64,000 nt of DNA from Albula goreensis (GCA_022829145.1 CM040752.1:25725586-25789585), one strand, 5' to 3'. Positions 23,590 through 35,799 are shown, counted from the stretch's first letter. Translations and numbers: made by a program. Notes: generated by a model not told the origin, from the letters alone.

Positions 23590-23880
23590 GGCGAGGCGTA
23601 CCTTTTCCGGCCGCGGGTGAGAGTAGTCTCTGCGGCTGGCAAATATACGAGAGAGGGAAAGGGGGAGGGGAGCGAGGGAGGGAAGGAGGGAAGGAGGGAA
23701 GGAGAAGGCCGCAGGCACCCCGCAGCACACCGCGTAGCGCAGAGAGAGACGCGGCCCCTTCGCCAGGACCACGGAGGCTGCCGATGCCATCTGTCACCAA
23801 GGGGGCTGACAGAAGCCTGCGCGGCTCGTGGCGGTAATGAAGGATTAGGCCATCCGCAGGAAAAGATATCTTTAAAAATA
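23590..23880. promoter_or_regulatory. CpG-rich island with G-quadruplex tract and MEIS/OTX-like sites
   Basis: A purine tract at 23651-23706 holds repeated GGGAAGGAG units and enough GGG runs for a G-quadruplex on the plus strand. Downstream, CTGTCA (23791-23796) faces TGACAG (23807-23812), two MEIS/PREP-type cores in inverted order. TAATGAAGGATTA, a homeodomain and OTX/PITX-like core, follows near 23836-23848. Open frames on both strands are a by-product of high GC, with no product recognised. Confidence 0.35.
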
Positions 23881-24479
23881 AAGTCAAAGGGAGAGTCAAA
23901 ATCAGACACATTGCATGCTTTGTATTTTTAATTCTTGATCCATTATTTTATGTATGTATTTAAGTGTATGTGCATCAGGAAGAGCAGACCAGCAGTATGC
24001 TGAGGTTTATGGTTAACCCAGGACCCAAAGCATATTTTAATAACATGTCTGCTTAATGGAGGTAGCCAAAGAGATTTTTCCTGGTCTAAAAAGTGCCATG
24101 ATTACTTATGTATGTATGCATGCTTCATATGGTGTCTGCAGATTTGTGTGTGTGCGTATGTGTACGCGTCTACTTTGTGTATATGCGCATGTGTGAATGT
24201 ATACTCTTGACATCAAGCCTCGGCCATTGTTAAACCTCTGTGCAGTTTATTTGAAAGATTTCGAATAATCAGCCCCCTCCCCGCCACCCTCCTTCCCCGT
24301 CTGTTGGGGTCAAGGTCGGATGAGGTTAGACGTCAAGAACAACGAGGGGTGACTGTGCGTCTGTCTTGGTGGATAAGCCGGGGCCATGCGGCATGTGCAA
24401 ACGTACAGCCCTGCACCACCCCCCTTCATGTATAGCTCATGTTTTAAGCCGCCTTGCTTATGCCTGATTTCCATTCCAA

Positions 24480-24540
24480 ATTTATTACCCCCTCCCCCCA
24501 CCTCTGCTCTCCTACCCCTACCCCAACCCTGGCCCATGAG
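24480..24540 (-). other. Possible G-quadruplex (minus strand)
   Basis: C-runs CCCC (24515), CCCC (24521), CCC (24527) and CCC (24533), with spacers of 2-3 bases, fit the usual quadruplex rule on the minus strand. Confidence 0.4.
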
Positions 24541-24769
24541 CAAGTGATGGAGTGAAGGGAAGCATTGTGATAAATCTAAGCCATTGCTTGCCTCACTCCT
24601 CCTCTATCTTTTTAAATGGCTAATGACTAGGAGAAGGTGTTTATTAGCTACCCCTCCCCCACGCTACCCTCCAGCCGGGCCCTTATGCAGTTGGCTGCTG
24701 CTTTAGGGGAGGTGGTGGGGGAGCTGTGGGTATTCGGCACGTGCCGCGTCTCAGTTGCTGATTCACATT

Positions 24770-24808
24770 CCCCCCAGCCCTGCACCCAGTCCCCCCTCCC
24801 CACCCCCA
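24770..24808 (-). other. Possible G-quadruplex (minus strand)
   Basis: Six C-runs of 3-6 bases separated by 1-4 bases. A degenerate CA stretch follows to about 24866. Confidence 0.45.
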
Positions 24809-24919
24809 CATCCCTCGGCCTTCCTAAACACCCCCCACTTACACACACACAAGCACATGCACACACACTCCCTCCATCATGGCACACTCCTCTGCTCCGT
24901 TTAACACACTCTCCCTGTA

Positions 24920-25090
24920 AGCTGCTTTTTTAGAGAAGAATGGGAACACGCTGGAACGCCTTCCAGCCCCAAACGCAGGGGTAATTAAGGTCACATATTT
25001 TCTGCTGCTGTAACTCCAGATTGCGGTGAAGGACAGCATCACTCTGTGGGGTTTTTATGGTGAAAAATGGCAGTGGGGGCAAAGGGGGTA
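24920..25090. promoter_or_regulatory. Regulatory-looking element
   Basis: TAATTA (24982-24987) overlaps AAGGTCA (24987-24993), a homeodomain core joined to a nuclear-receptor half site. TTTTTATGG, a CDX/HOX-like site, lies near 25052. Sequence complexity is higher than in the CA and C-rich flanks. Confidence 0.25.
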
Positions 25091-25263
25091 CACAAGGCTG
25101 TGCCCATGTCAGACAGCGGGATAGTGTGGGGTGGGGGTGGGAACAAGGGGCAGACCGGGACCCCTCAGATCGTACCTGGCACTGGTGCATAACGCAGGGA
25201 TGGACTCCAGTAGGGAGGAAAGGCAGAAGTGTGTAGAACACAGTGCAGCGGGATGCAGCTTTG

Positions 25264-25265
<2 letters not shown>

Positions 25266-25345
<80 letters not shown>
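25266..25345. repeat. (CA)39-40 microsatellite
   Basis: Near-perfect CA array. The 200-336-codon frames that start in it are repeat artefacts. Confidence 0.98.
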
Positions 25346-25347
<2 letters not shown>

Positions 25348-25425
25348 ATATACATACCCATGCCTCTTCCAGCTCACTATGCCTTCCAGCTGTCCTCTGA
25401 GTTCTGCTCCTGCTCCAACCCCTCC

Positions 25426-25590
25426 CACACACATACACACAAACACACAAACACATGCATGCAGGATTGCATACACTTACACTCACACACAAACACATGC
25501 ACATACACACAAACACACACACATTTGCACACAAACATACAAAGACATGCACACAGGATTGTACACACACACACACTCAGCACATTCACA
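25426..25590. repeat. Degenerate CA-rich array
   Basis: ACACAAACAC- and ACATGCAC-like units; an old, interrupted relative of the neighbouring CA array. Confidence 0.85.
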
Positions 25591-25970
25591 CATTCACAGT
25601 GTTGGTCCACATGCTCTCCCCTCTCTCTCCACCTCACAGCATGGGGGCTGCACCATCAGGGGAACTGGATCTCCACAGAGGAGGGCCTCTGTGGAGTGGC
25701 ACCCCAATCGTCAGACTGCACGTCACATGATGCAATCCCTTGGCCTTCAAGCCCCGTTCTGCTCATTTCAGATCTATCTCCTGAAACCTGGCTTGCCCCC
25801 TTACTGTCCCAATCCCTCACTTCTACAGAATGGGTGCTGATTCTACCTGTGCCCCACCACCCCCATCCTTGGCTCCAAGCATGTGACACTACAGCTTCCA
25901 TCGAACCCCTCCATATCCCCCCACCACCATCCCCCAGTTCTGCTTCACTTCATCTCAGAGCAGCCATGCG

Positions 25971-26035
<65 letters not shown>

Positions 26036-26045
26036 CTTTCTCTCT
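25971..26045. repeat. (TC)n microsatellite
   Basis: TC array with a few TATC and TTTC interruptions at the 3' end. Confidence 0.97.
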
Positions 26046-26049
26046 GGGG

Positions 26050-27670
26050 CTGGAGAAAGGGAAAGGAGCAAGAAATATCTGCTCCTTGTTGCTATGCGGA
26101 ACAGCAGCCTTCTGCAAGAACAGCCATTCAGTGAACTTAGTTGTGGTCGGCCTTCACACAGTCTTTGTAGGCTATACTCTTTGCAGGGTATGCTCTTATA
26201 TCTTCCCTGTTCCACCCCTTTGTAGGTATACTCTTGTCTCAGAACCAAATTGATCAGATCTTAAGAGATCTTCATACCACTTATCATTAAGGAATGGCAC
26301 TCAATGTATCAGTGATCCCCTCACCAGAACTGAGTCAGTTTAGACAATGGTCAGATTCTCAGAGGGCAGTTTGTTAAAGTACGTGTTGTGTTTGAAACAT
26401 GGCTCCTCTCGCTGTAGTACAACATGTTTCATTGCTTTTGTTTTAACCTCCTCTTTGAGATGCCATCTTTTCTTTATACCTGTCTTCACTGAGTTGATGT
26501 GATTGTGTTGAAAATATTGATGCTGAAAATATAATTGGAGGAATTTATCACTCTAACTGCCATGCTTTTCCTGAGTGTTTGTAGCTGAGATGTATATATC
26601 TGGCACATAAGGCTAGGTGTACTCTAACGTCTCCCTTCTTTCACATCACAGAATGTCCAGCACTGGAGCATGCATACTTTTTTAATTAACATTATAATGT
26701 AGTTTTTGTTATATTGTATATATGTGAGTGAGGAATCATCATAGTAAATAATTGACACAATAAAGTGCATTCCCTCCCATAGAAGTGACGGGGAGGTGGA
26801 AGGAAGCCAGACCCAGCCTTGGCTATGCTGAGAGAGAGAAGGTGGCAGACATTCTCCTCACTCAGCATTGGGAAAACATGGAGGCTTCATGGCACTGTGG
26901 TAGTATAGGTGGTTACCATGGAAACAGGAGGATATGGCTTTTTTTAGGGTGGTTGTTTGATACAGATTATAAGCATGATACATGAAACAGCCCTGAAATA
27001 TGGAAAATATGAATAGGAATCCTTCTCATCTTACATTTAAAGGAAGACTCTTCTGTATCTATCCATCTGTCTTTTTCTCTTTCTCTCAGTATTTATGTAT
27101 GCTTCCTTGTCCTTTCCTCATTTTTTAAAGATATGGACACACTATGTTTGCTTTAATTTTCTTTTATTGATCAATTGCCAACACTTGTGAAGGAAGTGCA
27201 GTTTAGCTTACTAATCTGAATTTTGAACATTGAGAAATAAAATAGCTTTATTTGTAGATATGTCTTGTGCGATCGATCCAGTGAAAGCTCAGGGAGGGGG
27301 TTTTCTTTTAGATGTGTGGTTGTTATGACGATAGACACAGGCTTCTTTACAAGGCTGCCAGTTTGAACCATGGTGCTCTGTAATTCCTATGTGTAAATTC
27401 CCAGAGGTGGCCACACAGTGCAGGGATGCTATGGGTTGTATGCAAGAGCAGGATTTTCTCATGTTGAATGCTATTTAATCTTTGGTCTTTCTGCAAAATA
27501 AGCAGATGTACTGCAGTGCTACTATGACTCGTTTTCCTTTGATTAAATAACAAAATCACAGTAATTTCACCATCAGTCATAATTTCTCCTCTTCTTCAGG
27601 ATGAATGATCTTGATTTATCATCCTTTTAACTTTAAATTTAAAGAGCAATCATTTACAGGTAAGATCATG
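26050..27670. other. Gene-poor DNA with one RFX-like site
   Basis: GTTACC-AT-GGAAAC at 26912-26925 is one mismatch from an X-box. It lies in a 66-codon frame (26785-26985) that I do not regard as a gene. Nothing else is supported. Confidence 0.4.
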
Positions 27671-27675
27671 AAACT

Positions 27676-27695
27676 GGTGTGCGTGTGTGTGTGTA

Positions 27696-27762
<67 letters not shown>
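27676..27762. repeat. (GT)n microsatellite
   Basis: Interrupted at the 5' end by GC and AT, then pure GT to 27762. Confidence 0.97.
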
Positions 27763-27768
<6 letters not shown>

Positions 27769-28319
27769 ATACATGTATGCGTGTGTGAATATGTTATATG
27801 CATAAGTGATTTGTGCTTGATTCCATTGAATCAGCAAGTTGGTTATAAACAATGGCAGGAATAGTTTTAATTGCTTTGTTAATTGATATGAAACAAAAAG
27901 GCACTAATTGGGTGTAATGAGACAATCACTTCTTAGCCACTGTGGACCTAGTGATTTAGAAGACTAGCACAGTGTTCAGAATTGATTGCTCTCATGGTGA
28001 TTTACATATGAAAGGAGAGAAAGAGAGACAGAAAGACAGAAATACAGAGACTGAGAGAAGAATTACAGTTTATGAAAATACAAAAAAAGAAAAAATGTAG
28101 TCTCTTAATTTACTTCTACATTGCAAAAAAAGGACTAAACAGTGTTTCTGTTATATGACATGACCTCTTTCTGTATAATGAGTTCCTAGAGGGAATTATG
28201 GGAATCACTTTGGCACTCCTCTCCCTGTAGATACACTGGTGCCACTGAATTTCTTCTGGGATGACTTTCTCATTATGATGCTCCATTTATTCTTTCTTTG
28301 CTCTTATTTTTCTGAGGAG

Positions 28320-28620
28320 GAGGGTCCTTTCTATCTTTTTGGGGGACCTGCTGCGGCAAGTGATGAGGGAGAGAGAGCAGAGGATGGCTAGGGAACTAGG
28401 TCGGTATAATTCTCGGTGGTGTTATCGATTTTTACGTGACCTTTAGATAAAAACATGGTACCACAGTATGGTCAACTCAATATCAGAGCTACTGATGAAG
28501 TCTTCCTCAGAAACAACGCAGTGACTGCAGAGCCATAATGTCCAGATCCCTGTGCCGTTGTATGACCTTCACTGACACAGTGGGATGTTCCTGTCAATGT
28601 CTGGGAGGTCTGTGGTTTTG
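28320..28620. promoter_or_regulatory. Possible regulatory element
   Basis: Contains TTATCGATTTTTACG (28425-28437 area), with an ATCGAT core of the CUX/ONECUT type, in a block of mixed-composition unique DNA. Weak support. Confidence 0.18.
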
Positions 28621-28765
28621 TAGCTCTGCATGTAGCACAGGTAAATGAACTTGCCTATGTTCAACATAGACGAGTACACACAGGCGCACAGTAAGAGCCA
28701 TTGTTTACAGTCAGGCATGTCCCTGGGCAGCCATAAGGATGTATGGGCACTATCACTATTTGGAG

Positions 28766-28800
28766 CGGGGGTTGGGGGGGGGGGGTGTTGTGGGTTGTGG
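28766..28800 (+). other. G-run, possible G-quadruplex
   Basis: GGGGG-TT followed by a run of about 12 G and then GGG-TTGT-GGG. Long G homopolymers are also prone to sequencing error. Confidence 0.5.
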
Positions 28801-29049
28801 GAATGAAAAGGAAGATGGGGGGTGGCAGGCCAGGGCCTTATCATTTCATCCTGGCCTCATCCTGGCCCACTTACAGGTTTCCCAGCATCGCGATCTCTGA
28901 AGAGCACGAGAGGAGAGATTAGAGTGGAGAGTCAGGCTCTGAGGGTCGGAGGAGCGAGACAGGATAGGGAGAGAGAAAGGGACGACACATGAGCGAGCAA
29001 GAGAGTGGTGCTGCACAGAGCTGAACATGTTGTGCTGCCACATCAATAG

Positions 29050-30870
29050 AATTTTTCATTTTTGTGTTCCTTTCTCATGCTGTGATGGCAAACACTGACC
29101 TCCCTTTTGAAAGATACTGCCATTTTGATCAGGCAGCACCACACTGTGTGCAAGAGATCAGAAATTCCTATTTATAAATGCAGGGAAGATTTTTTTGCCA
29201 GAGTAAAGATGAACAAAATCATCAGTGCATGATTCATTTCAGCAGAAACAGCTAAATGCCAATGACTTAGTGAAGATTTTTTTTTTGCCATTAGATAAAG
29301 GGATCAAAATACCCAGGCTTATGTACATAACAATAAGACAATGAATAATAAGCTGTAACTATGCATTCACAAGATCAAAGAATAGGATATGCACCTTTGG
29401 GATGTGTTAGCTAGTTAAGGTCTTGTCAACATTCTTGCAGGGTAAGAAATGAATCACAGAAGTTAAAATATCTCATATTTCATGCTCCTGAACTCATTGT
29501 ATTGGTTGAATGATACTTTTGAGCATTAGACGGTGTGTGGAATATTTTTTCTATTTATCATCAGTTTACACATTGATTATGTTTCCACACATTTCCCATT
29601 AGAGTAGAGTCAGTCATGTTGATGTGGGGTTGAAGGATCTCAGGTTGTTGGCCCCACCCTTCCCCATCAACAGAAAACAGTGTGCCAATCCAGAGGTCCC
29701 TCCCAATGCCCCAGCTTGCCACAGGTCTAATGCCAACCCTCCCACAGCCACCCAAATATCCCCAAATGTACCCTACCTGCCCCTTATGCAGCTGTCCCAA
29801 CTAAGGCCCCAGCACAGAAGAAGAAATTTGCCAGGAGTCTGTATTGTTTTCTGTTTCAGTATCTGCAAAAGAAACTGTAATTATGGGTAAAACTTGTGCT
29901 CCCATGTGTTTATCACAGCAAGTGATTTTCATATGGCTGTAAATTTGGGCATGTTTTGAGCATAAATCACAAATATGTACGTTCTGACAGATCAACTCCA
30001 GTTATAAAATTGACAGTAAAGAGTGCTTTTAAAAACACATTTTCTTTAAGTGAATCAGATATGTGATGCCTTTTGCAATGTTACTTCTATGGGCACTCTA
30101 CAGGCAAACATGTACTGATCAACTACACATTAGTATAGTGTATGGATCATTTTGCCACATCTCTTTTGCTACCATTATTATTTTTTGATTTTTTTTTAAA
30201 ATCACAAAAGGCGATTTAGTTGTTTAGTTATTTGCTCTCCTAGTCCCAAGGACCACACGGTACCATATTTTTCTTTTCATTCCCAGGGGTAATTTGGTTC
30301 CTGAAAATTGCACCTTTTTTTCTCTCCTCAATGTGTTCCCCTTCGATTTCCTGTCTGGGTGGCTGCCATCTCTTGCTGCATGTCCTTGAGCTTGACCTCA
30401 GTTGAGCACCTCCTCACATCCAGCCACCAAGACCCAACCCTTCATTTCTGACTGAATGCTGCTTTACTGTACAAATTCACCAAAATAAGGCAAAACATAT
30501 AAGTGACGGAGGCCTCCACCTTTCTCCACTCCTAAACACGCCTGTTCAGTTATTTTTATTTTTATCAATCTCTGTACCATAACTGCCTGTGCCCCCTTCC
30601 TCATTAATCTCTCTCTCTTTATGTCTCCCTCTCTATATATATCTCTCTTCATCTCTGGTGTGAAGAAAAAAAATAGCAAAACATTTTCATGATGAAAAAT
30701 TGAATTTTTAGCAAGACCAACAATTTATACAGTCAGTCTCAAATGGCATCAGGATGGGTGATTCACTACAAATGCTCTATTTTTTTTCCTTTTGGTGTTT
30801 TCTATCGTACATATTTTTAAGTCTCTGGTTAATCAAAGTTGTATTCATCCTCAAGTTTTTTTTTAAGTTA
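29050..30870. other. AT-rich gene-poor DNA
   Basis: Short poly(T) runs and no supported gene, RNA or element. The part 29640-29820 is C-rich but unrecognised. Confidence 0.45.
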
Positions 30871-30876
30871 CATGGT

Positions 30877-31013
30877 AGGATCCACTGATTGGCTATGGTG
30901 TGCTGGGATCTGCTGATGAGCTGTAGTGTGCTGGGATCTTCTAATTGACTCTGGTATGCTGGGATCCACTGATTGGCTGCAGTGTGTTGGGATCCACTGA
31001 TGAGCTGCAGTGT
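30877..31013. repeat. 28-bp minisatellite, five copies
   Basis: Units start at 30877, 30905, 30933, 30961 and 30989. Each opens with (G/A)GGATC and ends near GTGTGCT; the last is 25 bp. The middle of the unit alternates between ACTGATTGGCT and GCTGATGAGCT types, so copies diverge by roughly 15-25 percent. An old array. Confidence 0.9.
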
Positions 31014-31619
31014 AGGCTGCAGTAATGGGTGTGTGAATCCTTACTCAGATTTTTTATAAGCTGTAGCATGGCACTCCTTTGAAACCCTGCTCCTTTACTG
31101 TGGGTCATTTAAAAATCACTCCATCCATGTCAAATCTAGCTACAGCTTCTGAATAGTGAATTCAAAGAGAATTCAAAAAGTTGACTAAAATAAATTACTG
31201 AACATTATTCAGTGCACCAGCTTGAAATATGCTTGATGTTTTCAGGATGGTCAAGAATCCATTTTAGAAACATCTCAAACACTTGAAAAAGTTTATTGGG
31301 TTTTGATTCTGCGTTCAGCAGTATTGTAGGACAAAAGCATTTGGTACATACTGCCTGCACTTCAACATTGCATATCAAGACAAGGTCAGGCAATCAGCTA
31401 TCCATTTATGTTGTACAACATACAACATAGGATTTGTTTTGCTATGTTGTGTTTACAATGTTGACTTTACCAAAGGAGAGCAAGAGATTCTGGCTTGAGA
31501 GGTGAGAGATAGGAGGATGAAGAAGTGAAACAGTTTGAGTTGCATCCATTTTTATTTTGTGAATCTACACCAGTTTTTCTTCATGCATCATGAAGAAGTA
31601 TATAAAAAAATACCAAAAG

Positions 31620-32110
31620 AGTGGTGAGGATAAGCGCTGTCATCGTTGTCAATCACAAAAGAGGTAAGGGCCCATAACGCACGGACCCATCCCAGAAATA
31701 AAAAAAATGTGACAAAGGGGACATGCATCTCTCTGGTCTTACACCAAATGCTTTCGTTTTTGTCAGCCTTATCTTCTCCCAACAATAAAAACGGCCATTG
31801 TTTTGGCTCCTGTTGGTGCCGGTGCATTATCTAAAAGGCCCGCGGTGTGCGTGTCATAAATAGAGGTTATCATAAGTTGCAGGCACTGGCTTTTCCCCGG
31901 GGAGTGAAATGCGTTTTCATAAGGAGCCGCCTGGAGGCAGCCCGGGCTGAGCCATCTGAACGCTCCCCAGGGGACCTGAGGCTCACCCGGCCCTGTGATT
32001 TACTCCACTGCTTCCGCTCCTGCATGCGCAGAGCAGGGACAGCGAGCCCAGCGCTTTCATTAAAAAACAAGAAAAAGAAAAAAAGGAAAAGAAAAACAGA
32101 CCTGCGTGAT
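31620..32110. promoter_or_regulatory. Regulatory-looking island with SOX, GATA and PBX/MEIS sites
   Basis: TGTCAATCA (31647-31655) is the reverse complement of the PBX/PREP site TGATTGACA. CCTTATCT (31768-31775 area) is a GATA site. AACAAT (31781-31786) faces ATTGTT (31797-31802), an inverted SOX pair 10 bp apart. GTCATAAATAG near 31853 is CDX/HOX-like. CpG and GC rise toward 31900-32060. A 147-codon plus-strand frame (31847-32290) crosses a poly-Lys stretch and a CT-rich tract and is not accepted as a gene. Confidence 0.38.
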
Positions 32111-32420
32111 AACGCCGACGTTTCTCTTGTGTGCAGCAGAGATAGGTCTGTACCCCCTTTTTTCTCCTCTGTCAGTCTGTGTCTGCCTCACACTCTTCTC
32201 ACTCTCTGTGCTTCAAATTGTGTGTGTTTTGTTGCATTTGAGGAAACTCCATGGAGGGTATCGCCAAGCGAATTACAGCACAGCTTATAAATGCTAATAG
32301 GTTTCCACACCAGTGCCAGAACCGTGATTGGTCATGCAGTCTCCTTGGTGTAACGCTGTCTTTGATGCATGTGTTCATACGTGTTTATGTCTGCATGCAT
32401 GTTTGCATGTATAGTTAATA

Positions 32421-32422
<2 letters not shown>

Positions 32423-32464
<42 letters not shown>
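32423..32464. repeat. (GT)21 microsatellite
   Basis: Perfect GT array. Confidence 0.98.
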
Positions 32465-32465
<1 letters not shown>

Positions 32466-32591
32466 ATATGTTTATGATTGTGTGTATTTCAAAGCCTTGC
32501 TGCCAGATGCATATGATACAAAGGGAAAAGCATTTTAGAGATTACTTTTCATACAGTAAAATCAGAGTCTTTCTACATCTGTTGTGCCAGG

Positions 32592-32613
32592 AGTTTTTTT
32601 TTTTTTTTTTTTT
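32592..32613. repeat. Poly(T) tract
   Basis: About 22 T in a row. It could be the tail of a minus-strand retroposed copy, but no body is recognisable next to it. Confidence 0.8.
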
Positions 32614-32989
32614 GTAATGCATTTTGTATTGAACTTGTTAACATTGCCGTTCATAGTGTTATTCAGGTACTCTGATAGGAAACCTCTAAGGTAAATGAAT
32701 ACTTAAAATTGCTGCAGACATACACACAGACATGCTCACGCAAGCATAAAAAGGAATTTTAGGATGCTCTATCAGAGTTCTTGGAAAAGGACACTCAAAG
32801 GATGGGTTTGTGTATGGACACTGCCCAAAATTACAGTAATCTGTGACACTTCAAAGGCTGACAAATAAAAATATACCTCATCTCATACACCCCCAACCCC
32901 CTCCCTATTGTCAGCTAGAAGTCATGTGTGTTTGTGAGCACACCCCTGGCTTTAGAAGCCCTTTCATTCCACAAGATTCCATGCTAAAT

Positions 32990-32991
<2 letters not shown>

Positions 32992-33049
<58 letters not shown>
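32992..33049. repeat. (AG)29 microsatellite
   Basis: Perfect AG array. Confidence 0.98.
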
Positions 33050-33052
<3 letters not shown>

Positions 33053-33059
33053 AACAAAG

Positions 33060-33330
33060 AGCTTCAAACCCATTTTGAGCTTCCAGCGCTGGTGAGCATC
33101 GCTTATGCAAATTCCCCCTTACGTGTCAGTGGTTGCCGTGTAAACAGTGGAATCTGGCAGGGGGGTTTGGGGCCAGCCTCCTCAGAATAACATCATTTGT
33201 TTAAGTCATTAAAACAAAAGCCAGACTAAACCAGCACATAATTTGTAAAATATGCTTATCGACTGGCCACTTGTGGTGTTTGGGAGTGGATTGCTGACGG
33301 AATAATGATCGTGGAATTACCTTTTTTCCC
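33060..33330. promoter_or_regulatory. Regulatory-looking element with POU octamer
   Basis: An exact ATGCAAAT at 33105-33112, in mixed-composition unique DNA, is followed by ATTTGTTTAAGTCATTAAAA and AATAATGATCG, which are homeodomain and forkhead-like. Inference from motifs only. Confidence 0.25.
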
Positions 33331-33339
33331 CAAATGCCA

Positions 33340-35595
33340 TCTAGCTTCCAAGCTGTTGGATGTCCATTTCAGGGCAGGAGAGAGTGTGTGTATTTACGTG
33401 GTGGAAAGCACTGAACATTTCCCAATCATATTTTACTATTATTAGCTATAACCGATCACTTAATTGGATTATATTATGTATATATAAATACATATAAAAT
33501 TAATGTAGGTGGAGAATCATATGAAATTGCCAGGTAAGATGATATATAATTTACATTAACCAATACTAGCAACATCCAATAGCTTGAAACCGTATGTTTT
33601 TTCAAATGATGGAAACATATGAACACTTAACCATACCATATTATATACAGAGTTGTCATAAATGCATTGTTGAAGCATGATAATTCTACTGAGCAAGGGC
33701 AGAGAACTAAATAAAAAAAGAGGAGAAGTAGTACAGACACTGAATGCAGCTTCCTTCTATTGACAGTGCTGGTGCTGTCATCTACTGCTGTGTAAGTAGA
33801 TATGCAAACCTGGCAGTGGCTGACCTCTGAGCTCTTCTCACTCATTGGTTTAGACACTGAAGTTGTCATGGTCTTCCACTGGTCTCCCCTGGCACCCAGT
33901 CCTCACATTCCTGCCTGTCACACCGTCTGTATGCCATTGCACAGTATCTGCAATCCTCCCGTAATAGTGATTCTGCCTCTACTCCCATCTTTCTCCAATC
34001 TCCAATGTTATACACTTGATCAATACCTACCTAGTCTCTGACTGTGTACCACGTTACCCAAAATGCACCACTGTACCTGGTTTTATAATGATAGACATAA
34101 GGCCTAATGAAGCATGGTTTGGGTTTTTTTAATCCTTTCATTCTTTTATTCTTTAGCAAATGTTGAATTGCTTCTCCATCTTGTTGAGGATGTATTTCTG
34201 CTGTCATCAAAATATCTACAAAACCATCACCAAATTACCAAAGGCACTTGTGTTGGATGTCAACTGGACAGGAATTGTTTTTACACACCTTGGTTAGGAT
34301 GCTTTTGAAAACATTAAAATGAAAGGTTCTTGGTTTTGAACTTCTTTTAAGGGATGAGGAGGAAACCATAATAATAGGCCTCTTTCTGATGGACCATATG
34401 GAAATAATTAAATTTACCCCATGTGTTATTAAACTGTCTGCAAGCAAAGATTTCTGATGACAGCAGCCCTGTACTAAACCTGCTGTAGGCAGGAGGGAGT
34501 TGAGTTAAATTTACAAAATCCTATATGCAGATCAAGAGAGTATTTCTCAAAAAATGAAATAACTGTAGTTTCACTCCAGCATCTGTACAACCTAATCATA
34601 CCATCTGTGCTTAATATAACATATCTTATATATAAAACTATTCAAATGTATCCATTTGAATATACATATATGGAAGTATGGAAAATCCTAGATTGGGAAT
34701 AAATGGTATATATATTTTTTGGTGACTGAAAAAAATTAGACCTGTTGGGCAATTGCACATTTGTTCTAACCATAGCCCTACTGCTATTTGTGCAATGGTC
34801 CTATGCTATCATAAGTGGACATACAAAGAGTGCATGGCCAAAAATCACTCTAGTGTTCCACTGCAGATTTACATTTGAATTTAAAGATCCAGGTCTGACC
34901 CTTTCCTCCTACACAATTTATGTGGCTGTGACAGACAGTGATATATTAACTGCATGTTTTGCTTGTACTTGCTGTATAAACTCAGTTTGAGAACACTTCC
35001 TGTGCAGCTCTCTCAAGCCACCATTGCTTAGCAGTCCTGACATGATAGATTTGAACATTATTTTTCTTTTTGTTTGAATGAAAATCTCTTTTTTCTGGTC
35101 ATATAATATATGCCATGGCACCATAAGTAGTTTATGTGTTTTATAGTCTTATATTTTTGGTCAATAAATATTCACCGTATGACAATTATAATGATTTAAC
35201 CGCACTGCCTGAAACTAAACTTGATCTTGCCTTATTTGTATATACTCTGTGTGTGTCTTATGCAATGATCTGTAATTTAATCATTACAAATGCATAGAGT
35301 AATATCCATCAGGCTCAATCAGAAATCTAAAATTAGTAGTGAGGAATTGTGCTTTATCTGCAATTTAAATCAGCTTCTATATTCACAGAAATTTTCAGAA
35401 TGGCTGCTGAACGATGAAGCATGTTTATAAATATTTGGGTGAAATAATGTAAGAAGGAGGTAATACCTGGTTGCTTTTCACAAATTCTTGATGATCTCAG
35501 GAGATCCACATTTCCATCTGCTCTCAAAACACCAATGTGTTTTGCATTCTTGTTCAGTTTTGTTTTTTTATATATTATTCATATTACAGTATATT
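33340..35595. other. AT-rich gene-poor DNA
   Basis: No gene is seen. It holds one perfect hairpin at 34639-34662, listed separately. Confidence 0.45.
34639..34662. repeat. Perfect 10-bp inverted repeat with 4-nt loop
   Basis: TATTCAAATG (34639-34648), TATC, CATTTGAATA (34653-34662). Flanked on both sides by TATA-rich DNA, so it may extrude as a cruciform. Confidence 0.9.
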
Positions 35596-35599
35596 TGCC

Positions 35600-35795
35600 A
35601 TACAGCGCTGGTTAGGAAGCTGGGTTTAGTTCAGGTATGGCAGTGTGGTGGTGCCCCTAAAGCAAGGTGCTTAACCTGAGTTGCATGAGTAAATATCCCT
35701 GCTGTGTCACAGAATCATTTGTCAGATATAAGCCATGAAAGTCACCCTGGATAATGGTGTCTGCCAAGGTAATTCATAGTAATGAATGGTGTGTT
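35600..35795 (+). mobile_element. Worn tRNA-derived SINE (V-SINE-like)
   Basis: The order of parts fits the common fish SINE. A tRNA-like head has GCGCTGGTTAGGAAGCTGGG at 35605. The central part has AAGCAAGGTGCTTAACCTGA and GAGTAAATATCC. The 3' tail has CCTGGATAATGGTGTCTGCC, then AATTCATAGTAATG. It is diverged throughout, so the insertion is old. Family name is from memory of the consensus. Confidence 0.7.
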
Positions 35796-35799
35796 CCCC

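Noticed and set aside
23456-23931. Overlapping 130-157-codon frames on both strands
   Set aside because: Frames open at the same time on both strands of a purine/CpG-rich block, typical of stop-poor GC-rich DNA. No product is recognised.
25243-26253. 336-codon open frame
   Set aside because: It starts in a CA array and runs through degenerate CA and TC arrays. It is repeat translation with no recognisable domain.
27811-27825. TTGTGCTTGAT, as in miR-218
   Set aside because: The match stops after 11 bases and there is no pairing arm.
31847-32290. 147-codon frame in a GC-rich island
   Set aside because: It crosses a poly-Lys A-rich tract and a CT-rich tract, has no family and lacks convincing splice sites. 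High GC explains its length.
32592-32613. Poly(T) as the tail of a minus-strand processed gene copy
   Set aside because: No open frame or recognisable body lies next to it, and no target-site duplication was seen.
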